Positions 33,757-41,390 of a stretch of DNA of 64,000 nucleotides are shown here, one piece after another. Origin of the DNA: CAVPGP01 sp963704025 (GTDB taxonomy: Bacteria; Actinomycetota; Thermoleophilia; Gaiellales; Gaiellaceae). The translations under genes were made by a program, and so were the position numbers. The DNA lies in NCBI GenBank assembly GCA_963704025.1, contig CAVPGP010000001.1, positions 1,116,001 through 1,180,000 on the forward strand, in the 5' to 3' direction. A model generated the notes under the pieces. It was not told where the DNA came from. It searched no databases and saw only the letters and a program-made list of their open reading frames with translations. Each line of letters starts with the position of its first letter. Within the stretch, counting starts at the first letter, position 1.

Positions 33757-34232
33757 CCGGTGCGACGCTCGAGCAGGAGCGTGTCGCGCCACTCACCTCG
33801 CAGCTGCCCGATCCGCTCGCGCCGGCCGACGACCCGGAACCCGACCCGCATGTGCACGGCGAGGCTGGCGAGATTCTCCGGGAAGATCGACGTCTGGATC
33901 GTCCAGATGCCGGCCGCGTCGGCCCGGCGCACGAGCTCGGCGAGCAGTCGCGTGCCCGTGCCCTTGCCGCGGGCGCGCTCGCTGACGTAGATCGTGTTCT
34001 CGGCCACGCCGCGGTATGCCGCCCGCGAGGACACCGGGGAGAGGGCGGCGAATCCGATCACGTCGCCGCCCTCCTCCGCCACCACGCGGAGCGTCCCCGG
34101 CAGGTGGGACTCGTCCCACTCCGACCAGCTGGGCGCCGCGGTCTCGAAGGTCGCGAGACCCGTGGCGATCCCCTCTTCGAAGATCGCGGCGACCACCGGC
34201 CAGTCCTCTGCTTCCAGCTCTCTGACAATCAA
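33753..34232 (-). CDS. GNAT acetyltransferase, phosphinothricin/methionine-sulfoximine type
   Basis: The 159-residue protein is close in pattern to phosphinothricin N-acetyltransferases: IFEEGIATGLATFETAAP near the start, GVAENTIYVSERARGKGTGTRLL (acetyl-CoA loop) and TSIFPENLASLAVHMRVGFRVVG. These enzymes detoxify glutamate-analogue inhibitors of glutamine synthetase. The TTG start at 34230-34232 overlaps the TGA of glnA as TTGA, so it is co-translated with the target enzyme. Annotation as a drug-resistance enzyme is inference; methionine sulfone or an amino acid may be the natural substrate. Confidence 0.85.
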   Translation of the reverse strand: MIVRELEAEDWPVVAAIFEEGIATGLATFETAAPSWSEWDESHLPGTLRVVAEEGGDVIGFAALSPVSSRAAYRGVAENTIYVSERARGKGTGTRLLAELVRRADAAGIWTIQTSIFPENLASLAVHMRVGFRVVGRRERIGQLRGEWRDTLLLERRTG

Positions 34233-35668
34233 GCGTCGTAGTAGAGGGAGAACTCCGCCGGGTGCGGGCGGAGCCGGACGACGTCCACCTCGTTCTCGCG
34301 CTTGTAGCCGATCCAGGTGCGGATCAGCTCCTCGCTGAAGACACCGCCCTCGAGCAGGAAGTCGTGGTCTGCCTCCAGCGCATCGAGCGACTCGGCGAGC
34401 GAGCCGGGCACCTGCGCGACGCCGCGGTCCTCTTCGAAGAGGTCGTAGTCCGCGGGCTCACCGGCGTCGAGGCCCTTGGCGATCCCGTCGAGCCCCGCCA
34501 TCAGCATCGCCGCGAACGCGAGATACGGGTTGGCCGAGGCGTCCGGACACCGGAACTCGATCCGCTTCGCCTTCGGGGAGTCGGAGTACATGGGGATCCG
34601 GATGCACGCGGAGCGGTTCCGCTGCGAGTAGACGAGGTTGACCGGCGCCTCGAAGCCCGGAACGAGCCGGCGGTAGGAGTTCGTCGTCGGCGCGCAGAAG
34701 GCGAGCAGCGCGGGCGCGTGCTTCAGGAGGCCGCCGATGTACGCGCGGGCGAGCTGCGAGAGCCCGGCGTAACCCGACTTGTCGGCCATCAGCGGCGTGC
34801 CCTCCTTCCAGAGGGACTGGTGCGTGTGCATCCCCGAGCCGTTGTCGCCGAAGATCGGCTTCGGCATGAACGTGGCGCTCTTGCCGTGGCGACGCGCGAC
34901 GTTCTTGACGACGTACTTGTAGGCCATCACCTGGTCGGCCATCCGCGTCAGCGTCGTGAAGCGGAGGTCGATCTCGCACTGGCCGCCCGAGGCGACCTCG
35001 TGGTGGTGGAACTCGCAGGGGATCCCGAGCCGCTCGAGGGTCAGAACCATCTCGGTGCGGAGGTCGTGGAGGGTGTCGTGCGGGGCAGGCGGGAAGTAGC
35101 CCTCCTTCGGGCGCACCGTGTAGCCGAGGCCCGGGTTACCCGAGTTCCAGTAACCCTCGGGGGAGTCGACGGAGTAGTGCGAGGCGTTCGGGCCGAGGTC
35201 GTACGAGACCTCGTCGAAGACGAAGAACTCGCACTCGGGCCCCATGTAGGCCGCGTCGGCGACGCCGGTGGTGAGCAGGTAGTCCTCGGCCGCTCGGGCG
35301 ATCCGCCGCGGATCCTTGCCGTACGCCTCCCCCGTGACCGGGTCGACGATCTCGCAGACGACCGAGAGCGTCGGCACCTCGGTGAACGGATCGAGGATCG
35401 CCGTCTCGGCCTTCGGCATCAGGAGCATGTCCGACTCCGAGATGCCCTGCCAGCCGCGGATCGACGAGCCGTCGAAGCCGAGTCCTTCGTCGAAGGCGGA
35501 CTCGTCGAACGCCCGCAGCGGCAGTGTCATGTGCTGCCACGTGCCGAGCAGGTCGCAGAACTTCAGGTCGACCATCTGGGCGCGCGTCTCGCCCGCCCAT
35601 TCGAGCGCGCCGGCCGGGTCGACCGCGCCGTCGACGTAGTGCTTGATCTCGAACTCCTCTGCTGCCAC
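34229..35668 (-). CDS. glnA: Glutamine synthetase, type I (first of two)
   Basis: The 479-residue enzyme makes glutamine from glutamate, ammonia and ATP. Landmarks are GFDGSSIRGW, the ATP-site KPIFGDNGSGMHTHQSLW and NSYRRLVPGFEAP. The DYDLFEEDRG stretch keeps the tyrosine that is adenylylated in GSI-beta enzymes, unlike the second glnA here. The GTG at 35666-35668 follows AGGAGG with good spacing. It heads an operon with the acetyltransferase, P-II and a small Cys-rich protein. Its leader holds a terminator-like stem (see 35697-35763), so expression is likely attenuated. Confidence 0.95.
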   Translation of the reverse strand: MAAEEFEIKHYVDGAVDPAGALEWAGETRAQMVDLKFCDLLGTWQHMTLPLRAFDESAFDEGLGFDGSSIRGWQGISESDMLLMPKAETAILDPFTEVPTLSVVCEIVDPVTGEAYGKDPRRIARAAEDYLLTTGVADAAYMGPECEFFVFDEVSYDLGPNASHYSVDSPEGYWNSGNPGLGYTVRPKEGYFPPAPHDTLHDLRTEMVLTLERLGIPCEFHHHEVASGGQCEIDLRFTTLTRMADQVMAYKYVVKNVARRHGKSATFMPKPIFGDNGSGMHTHQSLWKEGTPLMADKSGYAGLSQLARAYIGGLLKHAPALLAFCAPTTNSYRRLVPGFEAPVNLVYSQRNRSACIRIPMYSDSPKAKRIEFRCPDASANPYLAFAAMLMAGLDGIAKGLDAGEPADYDLFEEDRGVAQVPGSLAESLDALEADHDFLLEGGVFSEELIRTWIGYKRENEVDVVRLRPHPAEFSLYYDA

Positions 35669-35696
35669 GGGTGTTCCTCCTGCGTCTTGGACCACG

Positions 35697-35763
35697 AAAA
35701 AAGCGCCCACCACTTCGGAAGCGGTGAGGCGCCGTTGCCTCCGCGCCGGCCTTCGGCGGCCGG
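35697..35763 (-). promoter_or_regulatory. glnA leader: two hexaloop hairpins overlapping an intrinsic terminator
   Basis: In RNA order: hairpin A CCGGCC-GCCGAA-GGCCGG (35746-35763), hairpin B GAGGC-AACGGC-GCCUC (35726-35741), then a terminator of 13 base pairs, GCGCC-U-CACCGCUU with AAGUGGUG-GGCGC around a CCG loop (35703-35732), followed by six U (35697-35702). The 3' arm of hairpin B is part of the terminator's 5' arm, so the two cannot form together. This is an attenuator layout. Loop B has A at position 1 and G at position 4, as in ANTAR-bound RNA. Confidence 0.75.
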
Positions 35764-35774
35764 GGCGTGACTAC

Positions 35775-35805
35775 AGAGTAGTCGACAACGTGGACGGCTT
35801 GTCAA
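35775..35805 (-). promoter_or_regulatory. Probable glnA promoter
   Basis: TTGACA (35800-35805) and TACTCT (35775-35780) on the minus strand are separated by 19 bases; an ACTACT hexamer would give 17. Transcription would begin near 35768, just before the leader hairpins. The promoter sits in the 146-base gap shared with the divergent ppa gene. Confidence 0.5.
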
Positions 35806-35814
35806 GATCCCCGG

Positions 35815-36297
35815 ATGGACGAGATCGTGTACGTCGAGATTCCCTCGGGCTCGCGGAACAAGTACGAGTACGACGACGAGCTGGGCGGGATCGTGCTCGA
35901 CCGTCGGCTGTTCACGTCGATGAGCTATCCCGCGGACTACGGGTTCATCGAGGAGACGCTGGGCGAGGACGGCGACCCGCTCGACGCCCTCGTGCTCGTC
36001 GGCGAGCCGACCTTCCCCGGCTGCCGGATCCGCGTCCGCCCCGTCGGCGTCTTCCACATGGAGGACGAGAAGGGGCCGGACGAGAAGGTGATCTGCGTGC
36101 CGCTGAAGGACCCCGCGTGGATGCGGATCTCGGACGTGCACGACATCCCGGCGGAGCTCCGCAACGAGATCGAGCACTTCTTCCAGGTCTACAAGGACCT
36201 CGAGGAGAAGAAGACCGAGACGTACGGCTTCGGCAACCGCGCCGAGGCCGAGCGCGTGATCGCCGAAGCGAGGGCCCGCGTTGGGGACGAATCGTGA
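35815..36297 (+). CDS. ppa: Inorganic pyrophosphatase
   Basis: The 160-residue soluble family I pyrophosphatase hydrolyses the pyrophosphate made in biosynthesis. The catalytic Asp cluster is seen in EDGDPLDALVLV, with NKYEYDDE, YPADYGFIEETL and KDPAWMRISDVHDIP around it. Length is typical for bacteria. It is divergent from glnA and stands alone; the 303 bases after it hold regulatory sites for the next operon. Confidence 0.95.
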   Translation: MDEIVYVEIPSGSRNKYEYDDELGGIVLDRRLFTSMSYPADYGFIEETLGEDGDPLDALVLVGEPTFPGCRIRVRPVGVFHMEDEKGPDEKVICVPLKDPAWMRISDVHDIPAELRNEIEHFFQVYKDLEEKKTETYGFGNRAEAERVIAEARARVGDES

Positions 36298-36310
36298 CGC
36301 TTCGGAGACA

Positions 36311-36325
36311 CTTGGTCTGACCAGA
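36311..36325. promoter_or_regulatory. GntR-type operator, upstream copy
   Basis: CTTGGTCTGACCAGA matches the perfect palindrome 87 bases downstream except for the last two bases. The core TGGTCTGACCA has the TNGTNNNACNA pattern of FadR-subfamily GntR regulators. No GntR gene is present in the window. Confidence 0.6.
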
Positions 36326-36397
36326 GCACTGCGGCGAGTGCAGCGCCAGGCCGCATAGATCCTCGCCTGGGGAAAGATCATGACCCTTTCGCGCGTC

Positions 36398-36412
36398 TTG
36401 GTCTGACCAAGT
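36398..36412. promoter_or_regulatory. GntR-type operator, downstream copy
   Basis: CTTGGTCTGACCAAG is a perfect 7-base inverted repeat around one central base. It lies about 50 bases upstream of the probable ABC promoter. The 36298-36600 gap (303 bases) contains these two sites, a GC-rich palindromic tract and that promoter, and no gene that I can support. Confidence 0.65.
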
Positions 36413-36461
36413 GGGGCGTGCGCGGCGCGGCCGCGCGGCCGCCTGTCCACAGCCTCCCCGG

Positions 36462-36490
36462 TTGCGCGCATGCGCCGGTTGGCCTATTCT
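36462..36490 (+). promoter_or_regulatory. Probable promoter of the ABC-GNAT-MFS operon
   Basis: TTGCGC (36462-36467) and TATTCT (36485-36490) are spaced by exactly 17 bases. Start of transcription near 36497 would leave a leader of about 100 bases before the ATPase ATG at 36601. Confidence 0.5.
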
Positions 36491-36600
36491 CGTCTGGTCA
36501 TGTTGTGCCGGATCGAGAACACAGGGCCCGTCCCGAGCTTCCGTTAGCTCGGGAGTAGTGCGCCCTCTTCTCGTTCGTCCTTCTCGATCCAGGAGCATGC

Positions 36601-37437
36601 ATGACCGTCTCGCCCATCCAAGCCCGTAGTGCGCCCGCCGCCGTCGAGGTGCGGAATCTCCGCAAGGAGTTCACGCGCCGCCAGCGCGGCCGGCGCCGGC
36701 GCGTCGCAGCCCTCAAAGGGCTCGACTTCACCATGGAGCGCGGCGAGACCGTCGCCATCCTGGGCCAGAACGGTTCCGGGAAGTCGACGCTCGTCCGCCT
36801 GCTCTCGACACTGCTTCTCGACGACGGCGGCACGGCACACGTCTTCGGCCACGACGTGGCGCGCGACACACGCGCGGTCCGCCGGCTCGTCAACCGCGTC
36901 TCGGTCGAGGCGAGCTTCTTCAAGAAGATGAGCGCGGCGGAGAACCTCGGCTACGCCGCGCGCTTCTACGGGATGACCCCGAAGGAAACCCGCGTCGCGA
37001 TCCCGGAGATCCTCGAGCGCGTCGGCTTCCCGGTCGACCGGCGCAACGAGGCGATGGAGCACCTCTCGCGCGGCATGCAGCAGAAGGTGGCGCTCGCGCG
37101 CGCACTCCTGACCTCGCCGGTGCTGCTGCTCCTCGACGAGCCGACGACCGGGCTCGATCCACGCTCGAAGCACGAGGTGCAGTCGTTCATCCGCGAGATC
37201 CGCGAGCAGCACGACTCGACGATCCTGCTCTGCACGCACGACATGGACGAGGCGGAGGCGCTGGCGGACCGGGTCGGGGTCCTCGACCGGGGCGAGCTGC
37301 TCTTCCTCGAGCCGGTGGCAGATGTGAAGCGGCGCTTCGGCGTCGAGACGCTCGAGCAGGCGTTCCTCGCCGCGACCGGGCGGAGCTTCGAGGACGAGCA
37401 ATCCGAGGAGGACAAGGACCGGGAGGTGTTCGCGTGA
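36601..37437 (+). CDS. ABC exporter ATP-binding protein (drug/polysaccharide export type)
   Basis: The 278-residue ATPase has Walker A GQNGSGKSTL, signature region LSRGMQQKVALARALL, Walker B VLLLLDEPTTGLDPRS, and the switch in CTHDMDEAEAL. The long basic stretch RRQRGRRRRVAALKG between the first strand and Walker A is seen in ATPases of ABC-2 exporters. It overlaps the permease gene by four bases (GTGA), so both are one transporter. The neighbouring acetyltransferases and MFS pump suggest toxic-compound export, which is inference. Confidence 0.92.
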   Translation: MTVSPIQARSAPAAVEVRNLRKEFTRRQRGRRRRVAALKGLDFTMERGETVAILGQNGSGKSTLVRLLSTLLLDDGGTAHVFGHDVARDTRAVRRLVNRVSVEASFFKKMSAAENLGYAARFYGMTPKETRVAIPEILERVGFPVDRRNEAMEHLSRGMQQKVALARALLTSPVLLLLDEPTTGLDPRSKHEVQSFIREIREQHDSTILLCTHDMDEAEALADRVGVLDRGELLFLEPVADVKRRFGVETLEQAFLAATGRSFEDEQSEEDKDREVFA

Positions 37438-38272
37438 GCGCAGTCGCCGAACCGAAGCGCAAGGGCCTGCTTCGGCTCGAGCTGATCGGGCTCGCCGGCG
37501 TGGTCGAGCGCAACCTCTACCTGACGAAGCGCTATCTCCTCTGGGACGTCGCGTTCATGCTCTGGACGATCGCGAACACGCTCACGATCGTGTTCATCGC
37601 GCGCGGCGTGGACGTCCCCGAGGCGGAGCAGAACGAGCTGGCGACGAAGTTCCTGATCGGCGGCGTCATCTGGGCGTTCCTCGGGATCATCTTCGAGATC
37701 GTCACCGAGACGGTTGCGTGGGAGCGCTGGGAGGGGACGATCGAGTACACGTTCATGGCGCCGGTCTCGCGGCCCGTGCACCTGTTCGGGATGGGACGTC
37801 TTCGCCGTCTTCTACGGGATGCTGCGCGCCTCGATCCTCTTCGTCGCGGTCGTCTCGTTCATCGGCATCCACCTCGAGAACCCGAACTACGCCGCCGCGC
37901 TGACGCTGCTCTCGATCGCCTCGATCTCGTTCATCGGTATCGGGATGATGTGCGCCGTCCTGCCGCTGATCTCGCCCGGAGAAGGGCATGCAGCTCGGCT
38001 TCATCGCGCAGGGCCTGATGCTCGTGGTCTCGGGCGTCTACTACGAGGTCGAGGTGCTGCCGGACTGGATGCAGTGGATCTCGAAGATCTCGCCGGCGAC
38101 GTACGCGCTGAGGGGCATCCGCGACCAGATCATGAACGGCAGCGGGCTGCTCTGGGAGGACGTCTGGCCGCTGCTCGTGATCGGCGCCGTCTCGGTGCCG
38201 CTCGGCCTGTACGTGTTCCGGACCGGCGAGCGGTACGCGAAGCGGCACGGGAAGCTGAAGAGGTCGGGATGA
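37434..38272 (+). CDS. ABC-2 type exporter permease (two frameshifts as sequenced)
   Basis: The about 278-residue product has six transmembrane helices, with the ABC-2 phrases WERWEGTIEYTFMAPVSRP and WMQWISKISPATYALRGIRD. The reading frame shifts at about 37793 (ATGGGACGTC, expected ATGGACGTC) and again near 37979 (CCCGGAGAAG, expected CCCGAGAAG). Each looks like one inserted G, and 839 bases is two more than a multiple of three. All three pieces are well conserved in pattern. Sequencing or assembly error is likely. It is coupled to the ATPase before it and the GNAT after it (ATGA). Confidence 0.8.
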
Positions 38273-39159
38273 TCGATCTGCGCATCGCGGAGACCGACGA
38301 CGAGCTCGAGGCGTGGCGCTCCGTTCGCCTGGCCGTGGAGCCGGGCGAACGCACGGCACCGGTCGAAGAGCTGCAGCGCCGGCGGCGGGAGCCGAACCGC
38401 CTGTACCTGCTTGCGTTCCGCGACGGCGAGCTCGTTGCTTCCGGGTTCGCCGGGAAGTCCGACCTCGGCCACGGGAGCGTCCAGCCGCTCGTCCCGTCCG
38501 AGCACCGCGGGCAGGGCCTCGGGAGCGCGATCCTCGAGCGGCTGCTCGAGCACGTCCGGGGGCAGGGGTTCACGCACGTCGGAGGGATGGTCGACGGCCA
38601 CGACGCCCACTCCCTCGGCTGGGCGCAGCGGCGCGGCTTCGAGGAGATCGACCGGCAGGTGGAGATGGTGCGCATGCTCGACGGTGCACTGCCGGAGCCG
38701 TCACCGTTCGCGGGCGTCGAGTTCGCGACGATCGAGGAGCGTCCCGAGCTGCTCGAGCAGGCATACGACCTCGCCTGCGAGGGCTATGCCGATCTCAAGC
38801 TTGCGACCGGCGCGATCTCCGTGCCGCTCGACGAATGGCTGCGCGACGAGGCGACCCTTCCCGGCGGCTCGTATGTCGCGCTCGCCGACGGCGAGATCGT
38901 GGGCTACGCGGGGCTGATGGCCTGGCCGGGCGATCCCACACGCTCGGAGCATGGGCTCACCGTGGTTCGCCGCGTCTGGCGGCGGCGCGGCCTCGCGACC
39001 GCGCTGAAGGCGCGCGAGCTCGCGTGGGCGTCCCGCAACGGCATCCGCGAGCTCGTCACCTGGACGCAGCGCGGCAACGAGGCGCTCCAGGGCGTGAACG
39101 AGGGCCTGGGGTACGAGCTGCGGTCCGTCATCCTCAGCCTGCGGAAGGGGCTCGCTTGA
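38269..39159 (+). CDS. Two-domain GNAT acetyltransferase (first of three)
   Basis: The 296-residue protein has two GNAT domains in tandem, like mycothiol synthase MshD in layout. Domain 1 has the acetyl-CoA loop VPSEHRGQGLGSAIL and the helix AHSLGWAQRRGFEEI; domain 2 has VRRVWRRRGLATALK and NEALQGVNEGLGYE. The ATG at 38269 overlaps the permease stop (ATGA). The substrate is unknown. Two more proteins of the same design follow, so a small paralogous set was probably made by duplication. Confidence 0.85.
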   Translation: MIDLRIAETDDELEAWRSVRLAVEPGERTAPVEELQRRRREPNRLYLLAFRDGELVASGFAGKSDLGHGSVQPLVPSEHRGQGLGSAILERLLEHVRGQGFTHVGGMVDGHDAHSLGWAQRRGFEEIDRQVEMVRMLDGALPEPSPFAGVEFATIEERPELLEQAYDLACEGYADLKLATGAISVPLDEWLRDEATLPGGSYVALADGEIVGYAGLMAWPGDPTRSEHGLTVVRRVWRRRGLATALKARELAWASRNGIRELVTWTQRGNEALQGVNEGLGYELRSVILSLRKGLA

Positions 39160-40076
39160 GTCTCGTGCTCCGCGCCGTCGAGTCCGAACAGGACGTGAAC
39201 GACTTCCTCGCCGTCCGCGAGGAAGTCGACCCACAGCAGCCGATGACGCGGGAGAGCTTCGAGGAGGAGCACGCGCAGCCGGGGCGGCTCGACCTTCTCG
39301 CCGATCGGGACGGCATCCCGGTGGGGGCGGGCTTCGCCGAGCACCAGTTCGGCGATCCGTCCAGCAAGACCGGCTACGTCAGCATTCGCGTGCTCGCCGG
39401 TCACCGGCGCCGGGGTGCAGGCACCCAGATGCTGGCCCGCCTCTCGGAGCACGTGCGCGGCTTCGGAGGCACCGACCTGCACGCGATGTTCCGCAGCGAC
39501 GCGACGGAGCTCGTCGACTTCTTCGAGCATCGCGGCTTCAGCGAGGTGGGCCGCGTGCAGGACGTCGAGCTCGAGCTCGCAGGTGCGGACGGGACGATCG
39601 CCGTCCCTGAAGGGATCGCGATCGTTCGGGTCGACGACTCGGACTCGCTCGACTCGGGGATGCGCGCCGTGTCTCTCGAGGCGGATCCGGACATTCCGAC
39701 GGCCGCGCCGATTGTCACCGGCTCGCTCGAGCGGTGGCGCGAGCGCCACCGCGGCCGGCTCCATCTTCCGGAGCTGAGCTTCGCTGCGCTGGCAGGCGAC
39801 GAGGTCGTCGGCTTCGCGATTCTCGGCAAGTCGGTGCCGGGAGTGGGCGAGCACTGGATGACCGGCGTCAAGCGCGCCTGGCGCGGCCGCGGCATCGCGC
39901 GGGCCCTCAAGCAGTCGCAGATCGCGGCCGCGCAGGCCGCCGGCCTCGAGCGGCTTCGCACCCAGAACGACCTCGCGAACGCTCCCATGCGGCGCGTGAA
40001 CGAGCAGCTCGGCTACCGCTCGAGGCTCGAATTGATCCAGTTCGCGGGACCCCTGTACCTCTCCGAAGGAGGCTGA
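39156..40076 (+). CDS. Two-domain GNAT acetyltransferase (second of three)
   Basis: The 306-residue protein has an N-terminal GNAT domain (SIRVLAGHRRRGAGTQMLARL, VDFFEHRGFSEVG) and a C-terminal one with TGVKRAWRGRGIARALKQSQI and NAPMRRVNEQLGY. The C-terminal half is close to that of the third copy (TGVRRGWRGRGLARALKERQL, NAPMRALNEKLGY). The start is a TTG at 39156, overlapping the TGA of the first copy, with GGAAGGGG before it. Substrate unknown. Confidence 0.85.
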   Translation: MSLVLRAVESEQDVNDFLAVREEVDPQQPMTRESFEEEHAQPGRLDLLADRDGIPVGAGFAEHQFGDPSSKTGYVSIRVLAGHRRRGAGTQMLARLSEHVRGFGGTDLHAMFRSDATELVDFFEHRGFSEVGRVQDVELELAGADGTIAVPEGIAIVRVDDSDSLDSGMRAVSLEADPDIPTAAPIVTGSLERWRERHRGRLHLPELSFAALAGDEVVGFAILGKSVPGVGEHWMTGVKRAWRGRGIARALKQSQIAAAQAAGLERLRTQNDLANAPMRRVNEQLGYRSRLELIQFAGPLYLSEGG

Positions 40077-40127
40077 CATGCCGCCGCCGACCGACCCGAA
40101 CACGCACCGGACTCTGAAAGGAACTCA

Positions 40128-41390
40128 ATGCGTTGGAAGTCAGCGACTGCGGCCTACCTGGCCCTCGAGCTGATCTGGTCGGCGGCGTCCGCCGTCAGCT
40201 TCACGGTCACCGCCGTCTACTTCGTCAAGACGGTCGACCTCAGCCCGCTCCAGCTCGTCCTCGTGGGGACGGCCATGGAGGCGGCGATCTTCGTGTTCGA
40301 GATCCCGACGGGCGTGGTCGCCGACAGTTTCGGGCGGAAGCGCTCGCTCGTGATCGGCTGGGCGCTGCAGGGTCTCGCGATGATCCTCGTCGGAGGAGTG
40401 CCCGAGTACTGGGCGATCGTCAGCGGCTTCGCTCTCTGGGGCTTCGGCTGGACGTTCTGCTCGGGTGCGTACGAGGCATGGATCACGGACGAGGTCGGCG
40501 TCGAGCGCGTCGGCTCTGTGTTCGCCCGCGGGCTCCGGATCTCGTACGTCGGCGCCATCGTCGGCATGGTCGCGAGCGTCGTGATCGCGGCCCAGGTCGG
40601 CCTGGCGGTCTCCGTGTGGCTCGGCGGCGTGCTGATGCTCGGCCTCGCTGTCTACGCCGCGATTGCGATGCCGGAGACCGGGTTCCGGCGTGCGCCGAGA
40701 GAGGAGCGCGGCGGCCGGCGGCACCTCGCCGGCACGGCGAAGCGCGGCGCGAAGCTCGTCCGCGGGCAGCCGATCCTGATCCTGATCATGGGGATCTGGT
40801 TCTTCGCGGGCGCGTCGACCGAGGCGTTCGACCGGCTCTGGCAGGCCCACTTCATCCGCGACATCGGCCTGCCGACGCTCGGCTCGCTGGACAGCGTGTA
40901 CTGGTTCGGCGTCTTCGACGGCGGCTCGCTCCTGATCGGGCTCGCGGCCTCGACGGTGCTCGTGAAGCGGTTCGGCGACCGGCCGCAGAAGGCGGTGGCG
41001 CAGATGCTGCTGATCGTGACCGTGATCCAGCTCGCGGCAGCGGTGCTCTTCGGCCTCGCCGGCGGGATGGCGATCGGGCTTTCGTCGTACTGGCTCTACC
41101 GCCTCACGCGAGGGCTCGTCGGTCCGCTCGAGATGACGTGGCTGAACCAGAACATCCCGGACTCGTCCGTTCGCGCCACGGTGATCTCGATGACCGGCCA
41201 GTCGGACGCGATCGGACAGACCGCCGGAGGCCCCGTGCTCGGCGCGATCGGCAACGCCTGGGGGATCCCGGCGGCGCTCCTTTCCGGTGCGGCCCTGCTC
41301 GTCCCGGCGATCGGTCTCTACGTCCGGGCGCTGCGCCACAAGGGCATGGAACCGGAGCTGGCGGAGCTGCCGGAGGTCGCTCCCGCGTGA
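40128..41390 (+). CDS. Major facilitator superfamily transporter, probable drug efflux
   Basis: The 420-residue protein has twelve predicted transmembrane helices in two halves, with the MFS motif A between helices 2 and 3 as VVADSFGRKRSLVIGW. The large central loop PRAPREERGGRRH is basic. It resembles the tetracycline/macrolide efflux branch. A GAAAGGAACT site precedes the ATG. It is embedded between the GNAT genes, overlapping the third one by three bases, and so is probably co-expressed with them. Substrate unknown. Confidence 0.88.
   Translation: MRWKSATAAYLALELIWSAASAVSFTVTAVYFVKTVDLSPLQLVLVGTAMEAAIFVFEIPTGVVADSFGRKRSLVIGWALQGLAMILVGGVPEYWAIVSGFALWGFGWTFCSGAYEAWITDEVGVERVGSVFARGLRISYVGAIVGMVASVVIAAQVGLAVSVWLGGVLMLGLAVYAAIAMPETGFRRAPREERGGRRHLAGTAKRGAKLVRGQPILILIMGIWFFAGASTEAFDRLWQAHFIRDIGLPTLGSLDSVYWFGVFDGGSLLIGLAASTVLVKRFGDRPQKAVAQMLLIVTVIQLAAAVLFGLAGGMAIGLSSYWLYRLTRGLVGPLEMTWLNQNIPDSSVRATVISMTGQSDAIGQTAGGPVLGAIGNAWGIPAALLSGAALLVPAIGLYVRALRHKGMEPELAELPEVAPA

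Noticed and set aside
35697..35767. glnA leader as the known cyanobacterial glutamine (glnA) riboswitch
   Set aside because: The conserved core bases of that motif, as I recall them, are not present; the structure here is two simple hairpins plus a terminator.
36421..36470. GC-rich palindromic tract as a small gene or RNA
   Set aside because: It is composed of GCGGCCGC-like repeats without a ribosome site or terminator; most likely spacer between operators and promoter.
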